A stretch of DNA of 64,000 nucleotides. It comes from Buchnera aphidicola (Macrosiphum gaurae) (lineage in GTDB: Bacteria; Pseudomonadota; Gammaproteobacteria; Enterobacterales; Enterobacteriaceae). Position numbers and translations under genes: made by a program. Each line of letters opens with the position of its first letter. Within the stretch, counting starts at the first letter, position 1. This document shows, in pieces, positions 42,636 through 52,405 of the stretch. The notes below the pieces were generated by a model. The model did not search any database and had not been told where the DNA came from. It was given only the letters and a program-made list of their open reading frames with translations. The stretch is taken from assembly GCF_005080965.1 (NCBI RefSeq), contig NZ_CP034867.1, forward strand, positions 62,001 to 126,000. Reading direction: 5' to 3'.

Positions 42636-43535
42636 ATGTTTGACAATAATCGTTTACGTATAGCGATGCAAAAAACTGGTCGTTTGAGCAATGATTCTAT
42701 AAGATTGTTAACGTGTTGTGGTATTAAAATTAATTTAAAACAACAAAAATTGATAGCTTTTGCTGAAAATATGCCTATTGATGTTATGTTAGTTCGTGAT
42801 GATGATATTCCTGGATTAGTAATGGATGGTGTTGTTGATCTAGGTATAGTGGGAGAAAACGTACTTCAAGAAGAGTTATTGAAACGAACATCGCAAAAAC
42901 TAGAGTGTTCTTATATTACTTTAAGACGACTTGATTTTGGGGTATGTAGATTATCTTTAGCAGTGCCAGTAAACATGATATATTCTGATATAACATGTTT
43001 TAAAAATATCAGAATAGCTACTTCATATCCTCATTTATTGAAAAAATATTTAGATAAAAAAAATATTTCATTTAAATCATGTATGTTAAATGGATCAGTA
43101 GAAGTGGCACCTAGAGCTGGTTTAGCAGATGCTATTTGTGATTTAGTTTCTACAGGAGCAACATTAGAAGCTAATGGTTTGCGTGAAGTACAAGTAGTAT
43201 ATTACTCCCACGCATGTCTTATTTGCAAGACTGGAGAAATTCATTCTAGAAAAAAAGAAGTTGTTAATAAATTAATGACTCGTATTAAAGGTGTAATTAA
43301 AGCTCGGGAATCTAAATATATTATGTTACATGCACCTATAAATAAATTAGAAGCAGTAGTATCTTTACTACATGGAGCAGAAAAACCAACAATTTTAAAA
43401 TTAGCAGGGGATGATGAACGAGTAGCAATGCATATGGTAAGTAGTGAAACATTATTTTGGGAAACAATGGAAAAATTAAAATCATTGGGAGCTAGTTCAA
43501 TTTTAGTTTTGCCGATTGAAAAAATGATGGAGTAA
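42636..43535 (+). CDS. hisG: ATP phosphoribosyltransferase
   Basis: HisG joins ATP and PRPP in the first step of histidine synthesis. The 299 residues equal the E. coli length and similarity is very high, including [13 protein letters not shown], the [31 protein letters not shown] region, the PRPP-binding loop [14 protein letters not shown] and the C-terminal regulatory domain with [16 protein letters not shown]. In E. coli the C-terminal ACT-like domain binds histidine for feedback inhibition, and it is fully retained here. It is the first gene of an intact eight-gene his operon, and hisD follows after eight bases. Confidence 0.98.
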   Translation: MFDNNRLRIAMQKTGRLSNDSIRLLTCCGIKINLKQQKLIAFAENMPIDVMLVRDDDIPGLVMDGVVDLGIVGENVLQEELLKRTSQKLECSYITLRRLDFGVCRLSLAVPVNMIYSDITCFKNIRIATSYPHLLKKYLDKKNISFKSCMLNGSVEVAPRAGLADAICDLVSTGATLEANGLREVQVVYYSHACLICKTGEIHSRKKEVVNKLMTRIKGVIKARESKYIMLHAPINKLEAVVSLLHGAEKPTILKLAGDDERVAMHMVSSETLFWETMEKLKSLGASSILVLPIEKMME

Positions 43536-43543
43536 AAACTACA

Positions 43544-44851
43544 ATGAGAGATTTTGAAAATATAATTTATTGGAATAAATTAAATGTTGATGAACAAGAA
43601 CAGATATTATTAAGACCTTTTTTAAACGAAAGTAATACTATTAAAAAAACTGTTAAAGAAATTATAGAAGAGGTTAAAATTTTAGGGGATAAAGCATTAA
43701 AAAAATATACTTTTTTATTTGATAAACAAGAGATAAATACATTTCAAATTCCAGAAAAAAAAATTTTTTCAGCTTCGTTTTACTTAAGTAAAGTTTTAAA
43801 AAAATCTATTGCAATTGCCAAAAAAAACATCACTTTTTTTCATAAAGCTCAGATTTCATCAAAAATAGATGTGGAAACAGAAATTGGAGTTCGTTGTCAG
43901 CAAATTAGTCTACCATTAAATTCTATAGGAATTTATATTCCGGGTGGAACAGCACCTTTATTTTCTACTGTATTAATGTTAGCCATACCTGCTAAAATTG
44001 CTGGTTGCAAAGAAGTTGCTCTTTGTTCTCCCCCTCCAATTAGTAATGAAATTCTTTATACAGCGCATGTGTGTGGAATTAAAAATATTTTTCAGGTTGG
44101 TGGGGCTCAAGCTATAGCAGCTCTTTCACTAGGGACTCAAAGTATTCCTAAAGTAGATAAGATTTTTGGTCCAGGTAACGCTTATGTTACAGAAGCAAAA
44201 TTACAAGTTAGTTCTATTTGTAACGCGACTGCAATAGATATGTTAGCAGGACCTTCGGAATTATTAATTATTGCTGATTATAGTGCTAACCCAGATTTTA
44301 TTGCTGCAGATCTGTTATCTCAAGCTGAACATGGTATGTCTTCTCAAGTTATTTTTCTAACACCATGTATTGAATTAGCACAAAACGTAATTCAGTCTCT
44401 AAATAAACAATTAAAACAGTTGTCTAGATTATCAGAAATTTTAATCGCATTAAAAAATAGTAGAGTTATCCTTACTAAGGATTTATCAGAATGTATTAAA
44501 ATAGCTAATATGTATGCACCTGAACATTTAATTATTCAAACAAAATCACCTAGGGAAGTACTTCAGTATATCTCTAATGCTAGTTCTATTTTTTTAGGTT
44601 TGTGGTCACCCGAATCTGCAGGTGATTATGCATCTGGAACAAATCATGTTTTACCAACATATGGACGATCTGTTGTCAATTCTTCTTTAGGATTGTCTGA
44701 TTTTCAAAAACGTGTATTAGTTCAAGAATTAACATCTCAAGGATTAGTAAAATTATCTAGTACTCTTGAAATTCTATCTTCTGCAGAAAATTTGGAAGCA
44801 CATAGGAATGCTGTGAAAATTCGAGTAGATTTTTTAAAGGGAAAAATATGA
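43544..44851 (+). CDS. hisD: histidinol dehydrogenase
   Basis: HisD carries out the last two steps of histidine synthesis, oxidising histidinol to histidine with two NAD+. The 435-residue protein (E. coli 434) has SIGIYIPGGTAPLFSTVLML, the PKVDKIFGPGNAYVTEAK region, IDMLAGPSELLIIAD, the zinc ligands in LLSQAEHGMSSQ and the catalytic glutamate-histidine region MYAPEHLIIQ, followed by GDYASGTNHVLPT. All zinc and catalytic residues I can identify are in place. It lies eight bases after hisG and overlaps hisC by four bases (ATGA). Confidence 0.98.
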   Translation: MRDFENIIYWNKLNVDEQEQILLRPFLNESNTIKKTVKEIIEEVKILGDKALKKYTFLFDKQEINTFQIPEKKIFSASFYLSKVLKKSIAIAKKNITFFHKAQISSKIDVETEIGVRCQQISLPLNSIGIYIPGGTAPLFSTVLMLAIPAKIAGCKEVALCSPPPISNEILYTAHVCGIKNIFQVGGAQAIAALSLGTQSIPKVDKIFGPGNAYVTEAKLQVSSICNATAIDMLAGPSELLIIADYSANPDFIAADLLSQAEHGMSSQVIFLTPCIELAQNVIQSLNKQLKQLSRLSEILIALKNSRVILTKDLSECIKIANMYAPEHLIIQTKSPREVLQYISNASSIFLGLWSPESAGDYASGTNHVLPTYGRSVVNSSLGLSDFQKRVLVQELTSQGLVKLSSTLEILSSAENLEAHRNAVKIRVDFLKGKI

Positions 44852-45933
44852 CAGAAAATATTTTGAAATTAGCTAGAAATAATATACAAAACTTAATACC
44901 TTATCAATCTGCTAGACGTATTGGAGGAGAACATGGAAATATATTATTAAATGCTAATGAGTCACCTATATCTGTTTCTTTTCAATCTAAAAAAAAAACA
45001 TTTAATCGTTATCCAGAATGTCAACCAAACAATTTAATACTGTCTTATGCTAATTATGTTGATTTATCTTGTAATCAAATTTTAGTTACAAGAGGAGCTG
45101 ATGAAGGAATTGAGTTACTAATTAAAGCTTTTTGTGAACCCGGGAAAGATGCAATAATTTATTGTCCCCCTACTTATGATATGTATCGAGTAAACGCAAA
45201 AATAGCTGGTGTAGAAATAAAAGAAATCCCCACCATTAAAAATACTTGGCAATTAGATTTATTAAATATTAAATTAAATTTAAGTAGAGTAAAATTAGTT
45301 TATATTTGCAATCCTAATAATCCAACCGGTAATATTCTTTTAAAACAAGACCTTATTTCTTTACTAAATATTACTTTAGGTCAGTCTTTAGTTGTCATAG
45401 ATGAAGCCTATATTGAATTTTCGCCACAAGAAAGTATGACGAGTTATCTAAAAGAATATCCTAATTTAGTTATTCTACGAACATTATCTAAAGCTTTTGC
45501 TTTAGCTGGGATAAGATGTGGTTTTACTTTAGCAAAACAAGAAATCATACAAATTTTGAAAAAAGTTATTAGTCCTTATCCAATATCTGTACCTGTTTCC
45601 GATATAGCAATTCAATCTTTAGAAGCATATTATATTAAATTAATGCAGAAAAGAGTGTTGGATTTAAATAATAATCGCATTTGGTTGATTAATCAATTAA
45701 AAAATTGTTCTTGTGTGGAAAAAGTATTTGAAAGTCATGCAAACTATTTATTAGTAAAGTTTTTTATGTTTAAAAAAGTTTTTTTAACTTTATGGGATAA
45801 AGGCATAATTTTAAGAAATCAAAATGAAAAAATTAATTTAAAAAAATGCATAAGAATTTCAATAGGGACATATTTAGAATCTTTACGATTAATTCAAGAG
45901 CTTAAAATTTTTTCTGAACAGAACATGTTTTGA
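44848..45933 (+). CDS. hisC: histidinol-phosphate aminotransferase
   Basis: HisC transfers an amino group from glutamate to imidazole acetol phosphate, using pyridoxal phosphate. The 361-residue protein (E. coli 356) is a class I/II aminotransferase with LVTRGADEGIELL, YICNPNNPTGN, the aspartate of VVIDEAYIEFSP and the Schiff-base lysine in RTLSKAFALAGIRCG, followed by RISIGT near the C terminus. A run of ten A at 44989-44998 lies in frame (SKKKTF); if RNA polymerase slips on such runs a fraction of hisC transcripts would be frameshifted. It overlaps hisD by four bases and ends ten bases before hisB. Confidence 0.97.
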   Translation: MTENILKLARNNIQNLIPYQSARRIGGEHGNILLNANESPISVSFQSKKKTFNRYPECQPNNLILSYANYVDLSCNQILVTRGADEGIELLIKAFCEPGKDAIIYCPPTYDMYRVNAKIAGVEIKEIPTIKNTWQLDLLNIKLNLSRVKLVYICNPNNPTGNILLKQDLISLLNITLGQSLVVIDEAYIEFSPQESMTSYLKEYPNLVILRTLSKAFALAGIRCGFTLAKQEIIQILKKVISPYPISVPVSDIAIQSLEAYYIKLMQKRVLDLNNNRIWLINQLKNCSCVEKVFESHANYLLVKFFMFKKVFLTLWDKGIILRNQNEKINLKKCIRISIGTYLESLRLIQELKIFSEQNMF

Positions 45934-45943
45934 GGTGGTGTCA

Positions 45944-47005
45944 GTGAAAAATAAAATATTGTTTATTGATCGAGATGGTACGTTAATTAACGAACCAATT
46001 CATACTTATCAAGTTGATTCAATAGATAAATTAGTTTTTAAAAAAAATGTAATTTCTTCATTACGTAAATTAATAGGAATGGGCTATAAATTAATTATGG
46101 TTACTAACCAAGATGGTCTTGGTACTAAAAATTTTCCTTTACAAAACTTTAATGAACCTCATTTTTTTATGTTGAACATTTTTCGTTCAGAAGGAGTAAC
46201 ATTTGATGATGTTTTAATTTGCCCTCATTTTTTGAATGATAATTGTGTATGTCGTAAACCTAAAATAGGAATGATAGAACCATGGTTAAATAAAATAGAT
46301 CAAAAAAGAAGCTATGTTATTGGTGATCGAAAGACAGATATGGAATTATCAAAAAATCTTCAAATACAGGGTATTCATTATAAAGAAAATATATTTAATT
46401 GGATAGATATTGAAAAATACATTATAAAACATAACAGATATTCTAAAGTTTTTAGAAAAACAAAAGAAACTACAGTATGTGTTAAAGTTTGGTTAGATTT
46501 GGAAGAAGTAAGTGAAATAAATACTGGTGTAAAGTTTTTTGATCATATGTTAGAACAATTAGCAATTCACAGTGGAATTTGTATGAATATTTCTACGCAA
46601 GGTGATCTTCATATTGATGATCATCATACAATAGAAGATACAGGTATTGTATTAGGAGAAGCATTGTTAGAAGCTTTGGGAAAAAAAAATGGTTTATGTA
46701 GATTTGGTTTTTACTTACCTATGGATGAAAGTAAATCTAATTGCATTATCGATATATCAAATCGTCCATATTTAAATTTTAAAGCGAATTTTAATCACAA
46801 AATGGTTGGTGATCTTAGCACTAATATGGTCGAACATTTTTTTTATTCTCTTTGCTATTCTATGAAGATTACGTTGCATTTGTATGCTGAAGGAAAAAAT
46901 GATCATCATTGTGTTGAAAGTTTATTTAAAGTTTTTGGAAGAGCATTACGTCAAGCTATTAAGATTGAAGGAAATATACTGCCAACTTCAAAAGGGATTT
47001 TATAA
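45944..47005 (+). CDS. hisB: bifunctional histidinol-phosphatase / imidazoleglycerol-phosphate dehydratase
   Basis: HisB has two enzymes in one chain. The N-terminal HAD-type histidinol phosphatase has the nucleophile motif [17 protein letters not shown], the zinc cysteines around CPH...CVCRKPK and the [10 protein letters not shown] motif. The C-terminal dehydratase, from about residue 165, has [24 protein letters not shown] and [17 protein letters not shown] ending. Three GTG codons could start it; GAGG at 45932-45935 lies eight bases before the one at 45944, which gives [12 protein letters not shown], in line with E. coli MSQKYLFIDRDG, and 353 residues (E. coli 355). It shares one base with hisH. 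Confidence 0.95.
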   Translation: MKNKILFIDRDGTLINEPIHTYQVDSIDKLVFKKNVISSLRKLIGMGYKLIMVTNQDGLGTKNFPLQNFNEPHFFMLNIFRSEGVTFDDVLICPHFLNDNCVCRKPKIGMIEPWLNKIDQKRSYVIGDRKTDMELSKNLQIQGIHYKENIFNWIDIEKYIIKHNRYSKVFRKTKETTVCVKVWLDLEEVSEINTGVKFFDHMLEQLAIHSGICMNISTQGDLHIDDHHTIEDTGIVLGEALLEALGKKNGLCRFGFYLPMDESKSNCIIDISNRPYLNFKANFNHKMVGDLSTNMVEHFFYSLCYSMKITLHLYAEGKNDHHCVESLFKVFGRALRQAIKIEGNILPTSKGIL

Positions 47006-47595
47006 TGAATATAGTAATAGTAGATACAGGTTGTGCTAATTTAAAATCAATAAAAGTAGCTGTTAAAAACTTAGGTTACGATTCTATAATAACTTCTAAT
47101 GAATCTATAATTTCAGAATCTGAAAAAATTTTTTTACCAGGAGTAGGAACAGCTTCTGCAGTAATGAAACTTTTATCTGAAAAAAATATAATTAATATTA
47201 TTCAAAAATTTAAACAACCAATATTAGGAATATGTCTTGGAATGCAACTTTTTTGTGATTTTAGTGAAGAATGTAATGGTGTAAAAACACTAGGTATCAT
47301 TAAATCTTCTGTATTACGTTTAAGAACTACTCATTTACCCTTACCTCATATTGGATGGAATCAAATCACATTTCAAAAAGAACATGCTTTGTTTAAAAAA
47401 ATACCAAATAATTCAAGATTTTATTTTGTGCATAGTTATATAGTTCCTATTAATAAATACACATTATCTACAACTAATTATGGGATTAATTTTAGTTCAG
47501 TTATACAAAAAAATAATTTTTTTGGTGTGCAATTTCATCCAGAAAAATCTGGGAATATAGGTTCTCAATTATTAAAAAATTTTTTGGAGATGTAA
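47005..47595 (+). CDS. hisH: imidazole glycerol phosphate synthase, glutaminase subunit HisH
   Basis: HisH is a class I glutamine amidotransferase that supplies ammonia through a channel to HisF. The 196 residues match the E. coli length. The nucleophile cysteine lies in [12 protein letters not shown], and the histidine-glutamate pair in [10 protein letters not shown]; the [11 protein letters not shown] start and FLPGVGTA oxyanion region are also present. The catalytic triad is complete. It shares a base with the end of hisB (TAATG) and is followed by hisA after four bases. HisF, its partner, lies one gene further on, so the two subunits are made from the same transcript. Confidence 0.97.
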   Translation: MNIVIVDTGCANLKSIKVAVKNLGYDSIITSNESIISESEKIFLPGVGTASAVMKLLSEKNIINIIQKFKQPILGICLGMQLFCDFSEECNGVKTLGIIKSSVLRLRTTHLPLPHIGWNQITFQKEHALFKKIPNNSRFYFVHSYIVPINKYTLSTTNYGINFSSVIQKNNFFGVQFHPEKSGNIGSQLLKNFLEM

Positions 47596-47599
47596 TTTA

Positions 47600-48337
47600 A
47601 TGATTATTCCTGCATTTGACTTAATTGATGGTAGAGCAGTACGTTTATATCAAGGTGATTATTTAAATAAAAAAAATTATGATATAAATTTGCCTTTTTA
47701 TCTAAAAGAATATAAATCAAAAGGAATTAAAATTATTCACTTAGTAGATTTAAATGGAGCAAAAAATAGTGAAAATAGGCAAGTAGAATTATTTGAGAAG
47801 ATACTATCTAATAGCACCGTTTCTATACAAATAGGTGGGGGAATAAGAACGACAAAGGATATTAATACGCTTCTTGATTTAGGAGTTAAAAGAGTAGTAA
47901 TTGGTTCTTCTGTAATAAACAATAAAAATAAAGTAAAAAAATGGTTAAAAATGTATGGTTCAGAATCCATTGTTCTAGCACTAGACGTAAAAATTAACAA
48001 TAATAAAAAAGAAATATACATTGATGGTTGGCAAAAAAGAACTAATTTCATTCTTGAAGAAATTATTGAATACTTCTTACCAAGTGGATTAAAACATGTA
48101 CTATGTACAGATATATCTAAAGACGGAACACTATTAGGACCAAATTTTAATTTATACAAAGAAATCACTAATTCTTTTAGAAATATAAATTTTCAAGCAT
48201 CTGGAGGAATTGCAACATTGCAAGATATTGTTTCTTTAAAGAAAACTGGAATTAAAAGCGTTATTATTGGTCGCAGTTTGTTAGAAAAAAAATTTACGAT
48301 AGAAGAGGCTTTTAAATGCTGGCAAAACGAATCATAG
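47600..48337 (+). CDS. hisA: ProFAR isomerase HisA
   Basis: HisA opens the ribose ring of phosphoribosyl-formimino-AICAR phosphate by an Amadori rearrangement. The 245-residue (beta/alpha)8 barrel (E. coli 245) has the catalytic aspartates in [15 protein letters not shown] and [14 protein letters not shown], the phosphate-binding IQIGGGIRT and the second phosphate site [11 protein letters not shown]. Both half-barrel repeats typical of HisA/HisF are visible. The gene overlaps the start of hisF by 22 bases, a longer overlap than elsewhere in the operon. No damage is visible. Confidence 0.97.
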   Translation: MIIPAFDLIDGRAVRLYQGDYLNKKNYDINLPFYLKEYKSKGIKIIHLVDLNGAKNSENRQVELFEKILSNSTVSIQIGGGIRTTKDINTLLDLGVKRVVIGSSVINNKNKVKKWLKMYGSESIVLALDVKINNNKKEIYIDGWQKRTNFILEEIIEYFLPSGLKHVLCTDISKDGTLLGPNFNLYKEITNSFRNINFQASGGIATLQDIVSLKKTGIKSVIIGRSLLEKKFTIEEAFKCWQNES

Positions 48338-49092
48338 CATGTCTTGATGTTAATAACGGCGTAGTGGTGAAAGGAATTAAATTTCAAAATCATAAAATTG
48401 TAGGCAATATTGTACCATTAGCTGAACGTTATGCTAAAGAAGGGATAGATGAATTAGTATTTTATGATATCACTGCTGCAACAAAAAATAAATTAGTCGA
48501 TAAGAATTGGATAGAAAAGATTGCTGAAGTAATAAATATTCCATTTTGTGTTGCCGGAGGCATTAAAAGTGTAGAAGATGCAAGGAGAATTTTGTCTAGT
48601 GGTGCAGATAAAATATCAATTAATTCTTCAGCATTAATAGATTCTAATTTGATTACCAAAATTTCAGAACGTTTTGGTGTGCAGTGTATGGTGGTTGGAA
48701 TTGATTCTTTTTTTGATAAAGTTAAAAAATCTTACATGGTACAACAATATACAGGAGATTTTAGAAAAACTTATCAAACTTGTTGGAAAACATCTGACTG
48801 GGTAAAAAAAGTTCAAGAAAAAGGTGCTGGTGAAATCGTCTTAAATATGATGAATCGAGATGGATTACAACAAGGATATGATCTGTTACATCTAAGTGAA
48901 ATAAGAAAAATATGTAAAGTTCCCTTAATTGCATCAGGTGGTGCAGGAAATATGAATCATTTTTATGAGGCACTGCATTATTCTAATGTGGACGGAGTAT
49001 TAGCAGCATCTGTTTTTCATACAAATAAAGTAGATATAACAACTTTAAAAAATTTTTTAGTTAAACAAGGGATAGAGATTAGAGTATGTTAA
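48316..49092 (+). CDS. hisF: imidazole glycerol phosphate synthase, cyclase subunit HisF
   Basis: HisF combines ammonia from HisH with PRFAR to form imidazole glycerol phosphate and AICAR. The 258 residues equal E. coli HisF. The catalytic aspartates are present in [16 protein letters not shown] and in the [13 protein letters not shown] segment; the phosphate-binding motifs are [13 protein letters not shown] and [12 protein letters not shown]. It begins within hisA and overlaps hisI by seven bases. The released AICAR feeds purine synthesis, which matters because purine genes are often incomplete in Buchnera; that last point is general knowledge and not from this window. Confidence 0.97.
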   Translation: MLAKRIIACLDVNNGVVVKGIKFQNHKIVGNIVPLAERYAKEGIDELVFYDITAATKNKLVDKNWIEKIAEVINIPFCVAGGIKSVEDARRILSSGADKISINSSALIDSNLITKISERFGVQCMVVGIDSFFDKVKKSYMVQQYTGDFRKTYQTCWKTSDWVKKVQEKGAGEIVLNMMNRDGLQQGYDLLHLSEIRKICKVPLIASGGAGNMNHFYEALHYSNVDGVLAASVFHTNKVDITTLKNFLVKQGIEIRVC

Positions 49093-49718
49093 ATCAAAAT
49101 GATCTATTAAAACTTAACTGGGAAAAAACTAATGGTATGATTCCCACAATCATACAAGATTATTCTTCAAACAAGATTTTAATGCATGGATATATGAATA
49201 AAAAAGCTTTATTGAAGACTCAAAGAGATGGTTTAGTGACATTTTATTCTCGTACTAAGAATTGTTTATGGACTAAAGGAGAAACATCAGGAAATTATTT
49301 AAAAGTAATTGAAATCAGCACGGATTGCGATCATGATACATTATTGATTTTAGTTAAACCTCAAGGAAAAACATGTCATTTAGGTAATACAAGTTGTTTT
49401 GTTTTAAAAAAATATAATCTAAATTTTTTATTAAAATTAGAAGAAATTATAGAAGATAAAAAAAATAAATTTTCATCTAATTCGTATACATCTAGTTTGT
49501 ACAAATCAGGTACAAGTCGTATAGCACAAAAAGTAGGAGAAGAAGCTATAGAAACAATAATAGCAGCTATGAAGAAAGATTCAAAAGAACTAATCAATGA
49601 ATCTTCAGATCTTATTTATCATTTAATTATATTATTACATGATCAGGGTTTAAATTTAAGTTTAGTTTTTGACAATTTAAAAAAAAGAAGAAAAGAAAAA
49701 TCGACTACTAATTCTTAG
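49086..49718 (+). CDS. hisI: bifunctional phosphoribosyl-AMP cyclohydrolase / phosphoribosyl-ATP pyrophosphatase
   Basis: HisI carries out steps two and three of histidine synthesis. The N-terminal cyclohydrolase domain has the metal-binding [13 protein letters not shown] and the cysteine in [11 protein letters not shown], preceded by [11 protein letters not shown]. The C-terminal MazG-type pyrophosphatase, from about residue 120, has [18 protein letters not shown] and [13 protein letters not shown]. The length is 210 residues (E. coli 203). It is the last gene of the operon, overlapping hisF by seven bases. The following 362 bases carry no gene. Histidine synthesis is therefore complete within this window. 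Confidence 0.97.
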   Translation: MLNQNDLLKLNWEKTNGMIPTIIQDYSSNKILMHGYMNKKALLKTQRDGLVTFYSRTKNCLWTKGETSGNYLKVIEISTDCDHDTLLILVKPQGKTCHLGNTSCFVLKKYNLNFLLKLEEIIEDKKNKFSSNSYTSSLYKSGTSRIAQKVGEEAIETIIAAMKKDSKELINESSDLIYHLIILLHDQGLNLSLVFDNLKKRRKEKSTTNS

Positions 49719-50080
49719 AAAATCAATTATATAATCTTAAAAAATAATATAATACACTTGTATTTTTCAATGTCAAAATAAATTCCAATAATATAAAACA
49801 TATATATATGTCTATGATTATACGTAAAATCTCTATTTAAAAAAATTATTAATTATTTTTAATAAAAGTAAATCTTTTTTTTATTTAAAAATCAAAAGTC
49901 AATATAATTTTTTTCTATATTTTAAACTAATAGCAATGCTTTTTTAATATTTTGTTTTAGATCAATGGAAAATTGAAAAATTTTGTAATATCATTTATTG
50001 TGTAAGAATTGAAATAAAATTTAATTATCTTAAAGATAATTATTAAATATTTTTCAGCATATTTTAATTGGAGAAAAAAA
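49719..50080. other. intergenic region between hisI and gnd, no gene seen
   Basis: These 362 A+T-rich bases contain no open frame of coding character. An inverted repeat TAATTATCTT/AAGATAATTA at 50022-50042 lies about 40 bases before gnd and could form a short stem in the gnd leader. I see no classical terminator after hisI. GGAG precedes the gnd start at a suitable distance. Confidence 0.55.
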
Positions 50081-51487
50081 ATGTCACAACAACAAATTGG
50101 GGTTGTAGGAATGGCAGTAATGGGTCGCAATTTAGCTTTAAATATTGAAAGTAAAAATTATAGTGTATCTATATTTAATAGGACAAGTTCAATAACAGAA
50201 GAAATAATTAAGAAAAATGAAAAGAAAAATATTTTTCCATATTTTTCTATTAAAGATTTTATCGATTCACTTATAAAACCTAGATGTATTTTATTAATGG
50301 TTCAATCCGGAAAAGCTACTGATGAAACTATTAATCTGATTGTTCCTCATTTAGAAAAAGAAGACATATTAATTGATGCTGGCAATACTTTTTATAAAGA
50401 CACTATTCGAAGAAGTAAAGAACTGTCTAAGTATGGCATTAATTTTATTGGTATGGGAGTATCTGGAGGCGAATTAGGAGCATTAAATGGTCCATCTATT
50501 ATGCCAGGAGGGCAAAAAGAAGCATATAAACTCATACAACCTATGTTAGAAAAAATATCTGCAAAATTCAAAGGTGAGTCATGTGTGAGTTATATTGGTC
50601 CGAATGGTGCAGGTCATTATGTGAAAATGGTGCACAATGGTATTGAATATGGTGATATGCAATTAATATCAGAATCATATTTTTTATTAAAAAATTTATT
50701 AAATATGAGTAATAAAGAATTATCATTTACATTTTCTGAATGGAATAAAGGTGAATTAAATAGTTATTTAATTGAAATAACAAAAAATATTTTTATTAAA
50801 AAAGATAAAGATGGTAAATATTTAATAGATTGTATTTTAGATCTAGCAGAAGATAAAGGAACAGGTAAGTGGATTAGTAAAAATGCTTTAGAGATTCGTG
50901 AACCTCTTTCATTAATTACTGCATCTGTTTTCTCACGTTATTTATCTTCTTTGAAAAAACAACGTATGATTGCATCAAAAATATTAAAAGGACCTAATAC
51001 AAAAATATCTATTAAAAACAAAAGCAGTTTTATCGAAGAAGTGAGACAAGCTTTGTATTTAGGAAAAATAATTTCTTATGCTCAAGGTTTTTCTCAACTT
51101 AAAAGAGCTTCAGAAAAATATAATTGGAATTTGCAATATGGAGAAATTGCTAAAATTTTTAGATCTGGATGCATTATACGAGCAAATTTTTTAGAAAAAA
51201 TAACAGAAGAATATTCTCAAAATGGAAGTATAATTAATTTATTGTTAACACCTTACTTTTCAAAAATAGCTAATGAATATGAAAAATCATTACGCAGTGT
51301 TGTTACTTGTGCGATAAAATGTGGTATTTCTGTACCAACTTTTTCTACAGCAATATCTTATTATGACAGTTATAGAACATTACATTCACCAGCTAATCTT
51401 GTTCAGGCTCAAAGAGATTATTTTGGTTCACACACTTATCAAAGAATAGATAAGCCTGGTTACTTTCATACAAATTGGTCTGAATAA
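50081..51487 (+). CDS. gnd: 6-phosphogluconate dehydrogenase
   Basis: Gnd oxidises 6-phosphogluconate to ribulose 5-phosphate with NADPH production in the oxidative pentose phosphate pathway. Ribulose 5-phosphate is also the substrate of RibB in this window. The 468 residues equal E. coli Gnd. Motifs are [18 protein letters not shown] (nucleotide binding), [23 protein letters not shown], the catalytic lysine and glutamate in [27 protein letters not shown], and the C-terminal [16 protein letters not shown] tail that completes the neighbouring active site. No residues look out of place. Confidence 0.98.
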   Translation: MSQQQIGVVGMAVMGRNLALNIESKNYSVSIFNRTSSITEEIIKKNEKKNIFPYFSIKDFIDSLIKPRCILLMVQSGKATDETINLIVPHLEKEDILIDAGNTFYKDTIRRSKELSKYGINFIGMGVSGGELGALNGPSIMPGGQKEAYKLIQPMLEKISAKFKGESCVSYIGPNGAGHYVKMVHNGIEYGDMQLISESYFLLKNLLNMSNKELSFTFSEWNKGELNSYLIEITKNIFIKKDKDGKYLIDCILDLAEDKGTGKWISKNALEIREPLSLITASVFSRYLSSLKKQRMIASKILKGPNTKISIKNKSSFIEEVRQALYLGKIISYAQGFSQLKRASEKYNWNLQYGEIAKIFRSGCIIRANFLEKITEEYSQNGSIINLLLTPYFSKIANEYEKSLRSVVTCAIKCGISVPTFSTAISYYDSYRTLHSPANLVQAQRDYFGSHTYQRIDKPGYFHTNWSE

Positions 51488-51523
51488 AAAATAATGTTAT
51501 TATATTCAATATTTATATATAAA

Positions 51524-51602
51524 AATCATATTCCTTAATATGATTACTATATCTTATGGTTAAAATTATAATAGCAGAAGATGTTAAATAGTATCTCTGC
51601 TA
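51524..51602 (+). terminator. two hairpins between gnd and dcd
   Basis: Two inverted repeats follow gnd: AATCATATT/AATATGATT (51524-51545, four-base loop) and TAGCAGA...TCTGCTA (51572-51602, with an extra three base pairs beyond a bulge). Neither has a clear T run after it. One of them probably ends the gnd transcript. Confidence 0.4.
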
Positions 51603-51692
51603 TAAGAACCTATCTATTTCTTAAAAATATATTTTGTATTTATTTTATAACATACGATATTAAGACATGTAAATTATATTATAGGAATAAAA

Positions 51693-52274
51693 ATGCGTTT
51701 ATGTGATAAAGATATTGAAGAATGGTTAGAAAGAAAAGAATTAATTATAGAACCTTATCCTGAAAAAAAGTTAATTAATGGAATCACGGTTGATATACAT
51801 CTTAGTAATAAATTTCGTTTTTTTTATGAACATACTAGATCTTGTGTTGATTTAAGTAGTTCTAAAATAAATAGAACATCAGAATTAGCAGGAATTATGA
51901 GTAATGAAATAATTTTTTCTAAAGAAAAACCATGTTTTTTACAGCCAGGTAGTTTGATTTTATCGTCTACTTTTGAAAATATTAAAATTCCAAATAATTT
52001 AGTTGGTTGGTTAGATGGACGTTCTTCTTTAGCTCGTCTAGGATTAATGATTCATGCTACTGCACATCGTATTGATCCAGGATGGAAGGGTAACATTGTT
52101 TTAGAAATGTTTAATGCAGGAAAATTAACTTTAGTATTACATCCCAAAATGAAGATTGCAGCACTGAGTTTTGAAGTTTTATCTCAATCAGTTTTACGTC
52201 CTTATCATTTAAGACAAGAAGCCAAATATAAAATTCAAAATGGAGTAGTGCCGAGCCGTATTTATGAGGAATAG
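51693..52274 (+). CDS. dcd: dCTP deaminase
   Basis: Dcd deaminates dCTP to dUTP, the main source of dUMP for thymidylate synthesis in enterobacteria. The 193 residues equal E. coli Dcd. The start MRLCDKDIEEWLERKEL, the active-site glutamate-bearing LDGRSSLARLGL, the HATAHRIDPGWKGNIVLEM motif and the C-terminal nucleotide-binding strap LRPYHLRQEAKY are all recognisable. Both arginine and alanine positions of the catalytic centre (WLDGRSS, AHRID) are present. It lies between gnd and metG and is probably transcribed alone. Confidence 0.97.
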   Translation: MRLCDKDIEEWLERKELIIEPYPEKKLINGITVDIHLSNKFRFFYEHTRSCVDLSSSKINRTSELAGIMSNEIIFSKEKPCFLQPGSLILSSTFENIKIPNNLVGWLDGRSSLARLGLMIHATAHRIDPGWKGNIVLEMFNAGKLTLVLHPKMKIAALSFEVLSQSVLRPYHLRQEAKYKIQNGVVPSRIYEE

Positions 52275-52405
52275 ATTTTTGAAAAAAATATCTTTTATAT
52301 TTTAATTTTTTAATTTTCTTATTAATAAAAACCATTTTCATAAATAATAGTTTATGATTAATTCTATTTTCTATATCATTTTTTATTTTAAATAAATATA
52401 ATATT

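Noticed and set aside
47737..48168. 143-codon frame on the minus strand inside hisA
   Set aside because: Shadow of the intact hisA gene; no motif and no ribosome-binding site.
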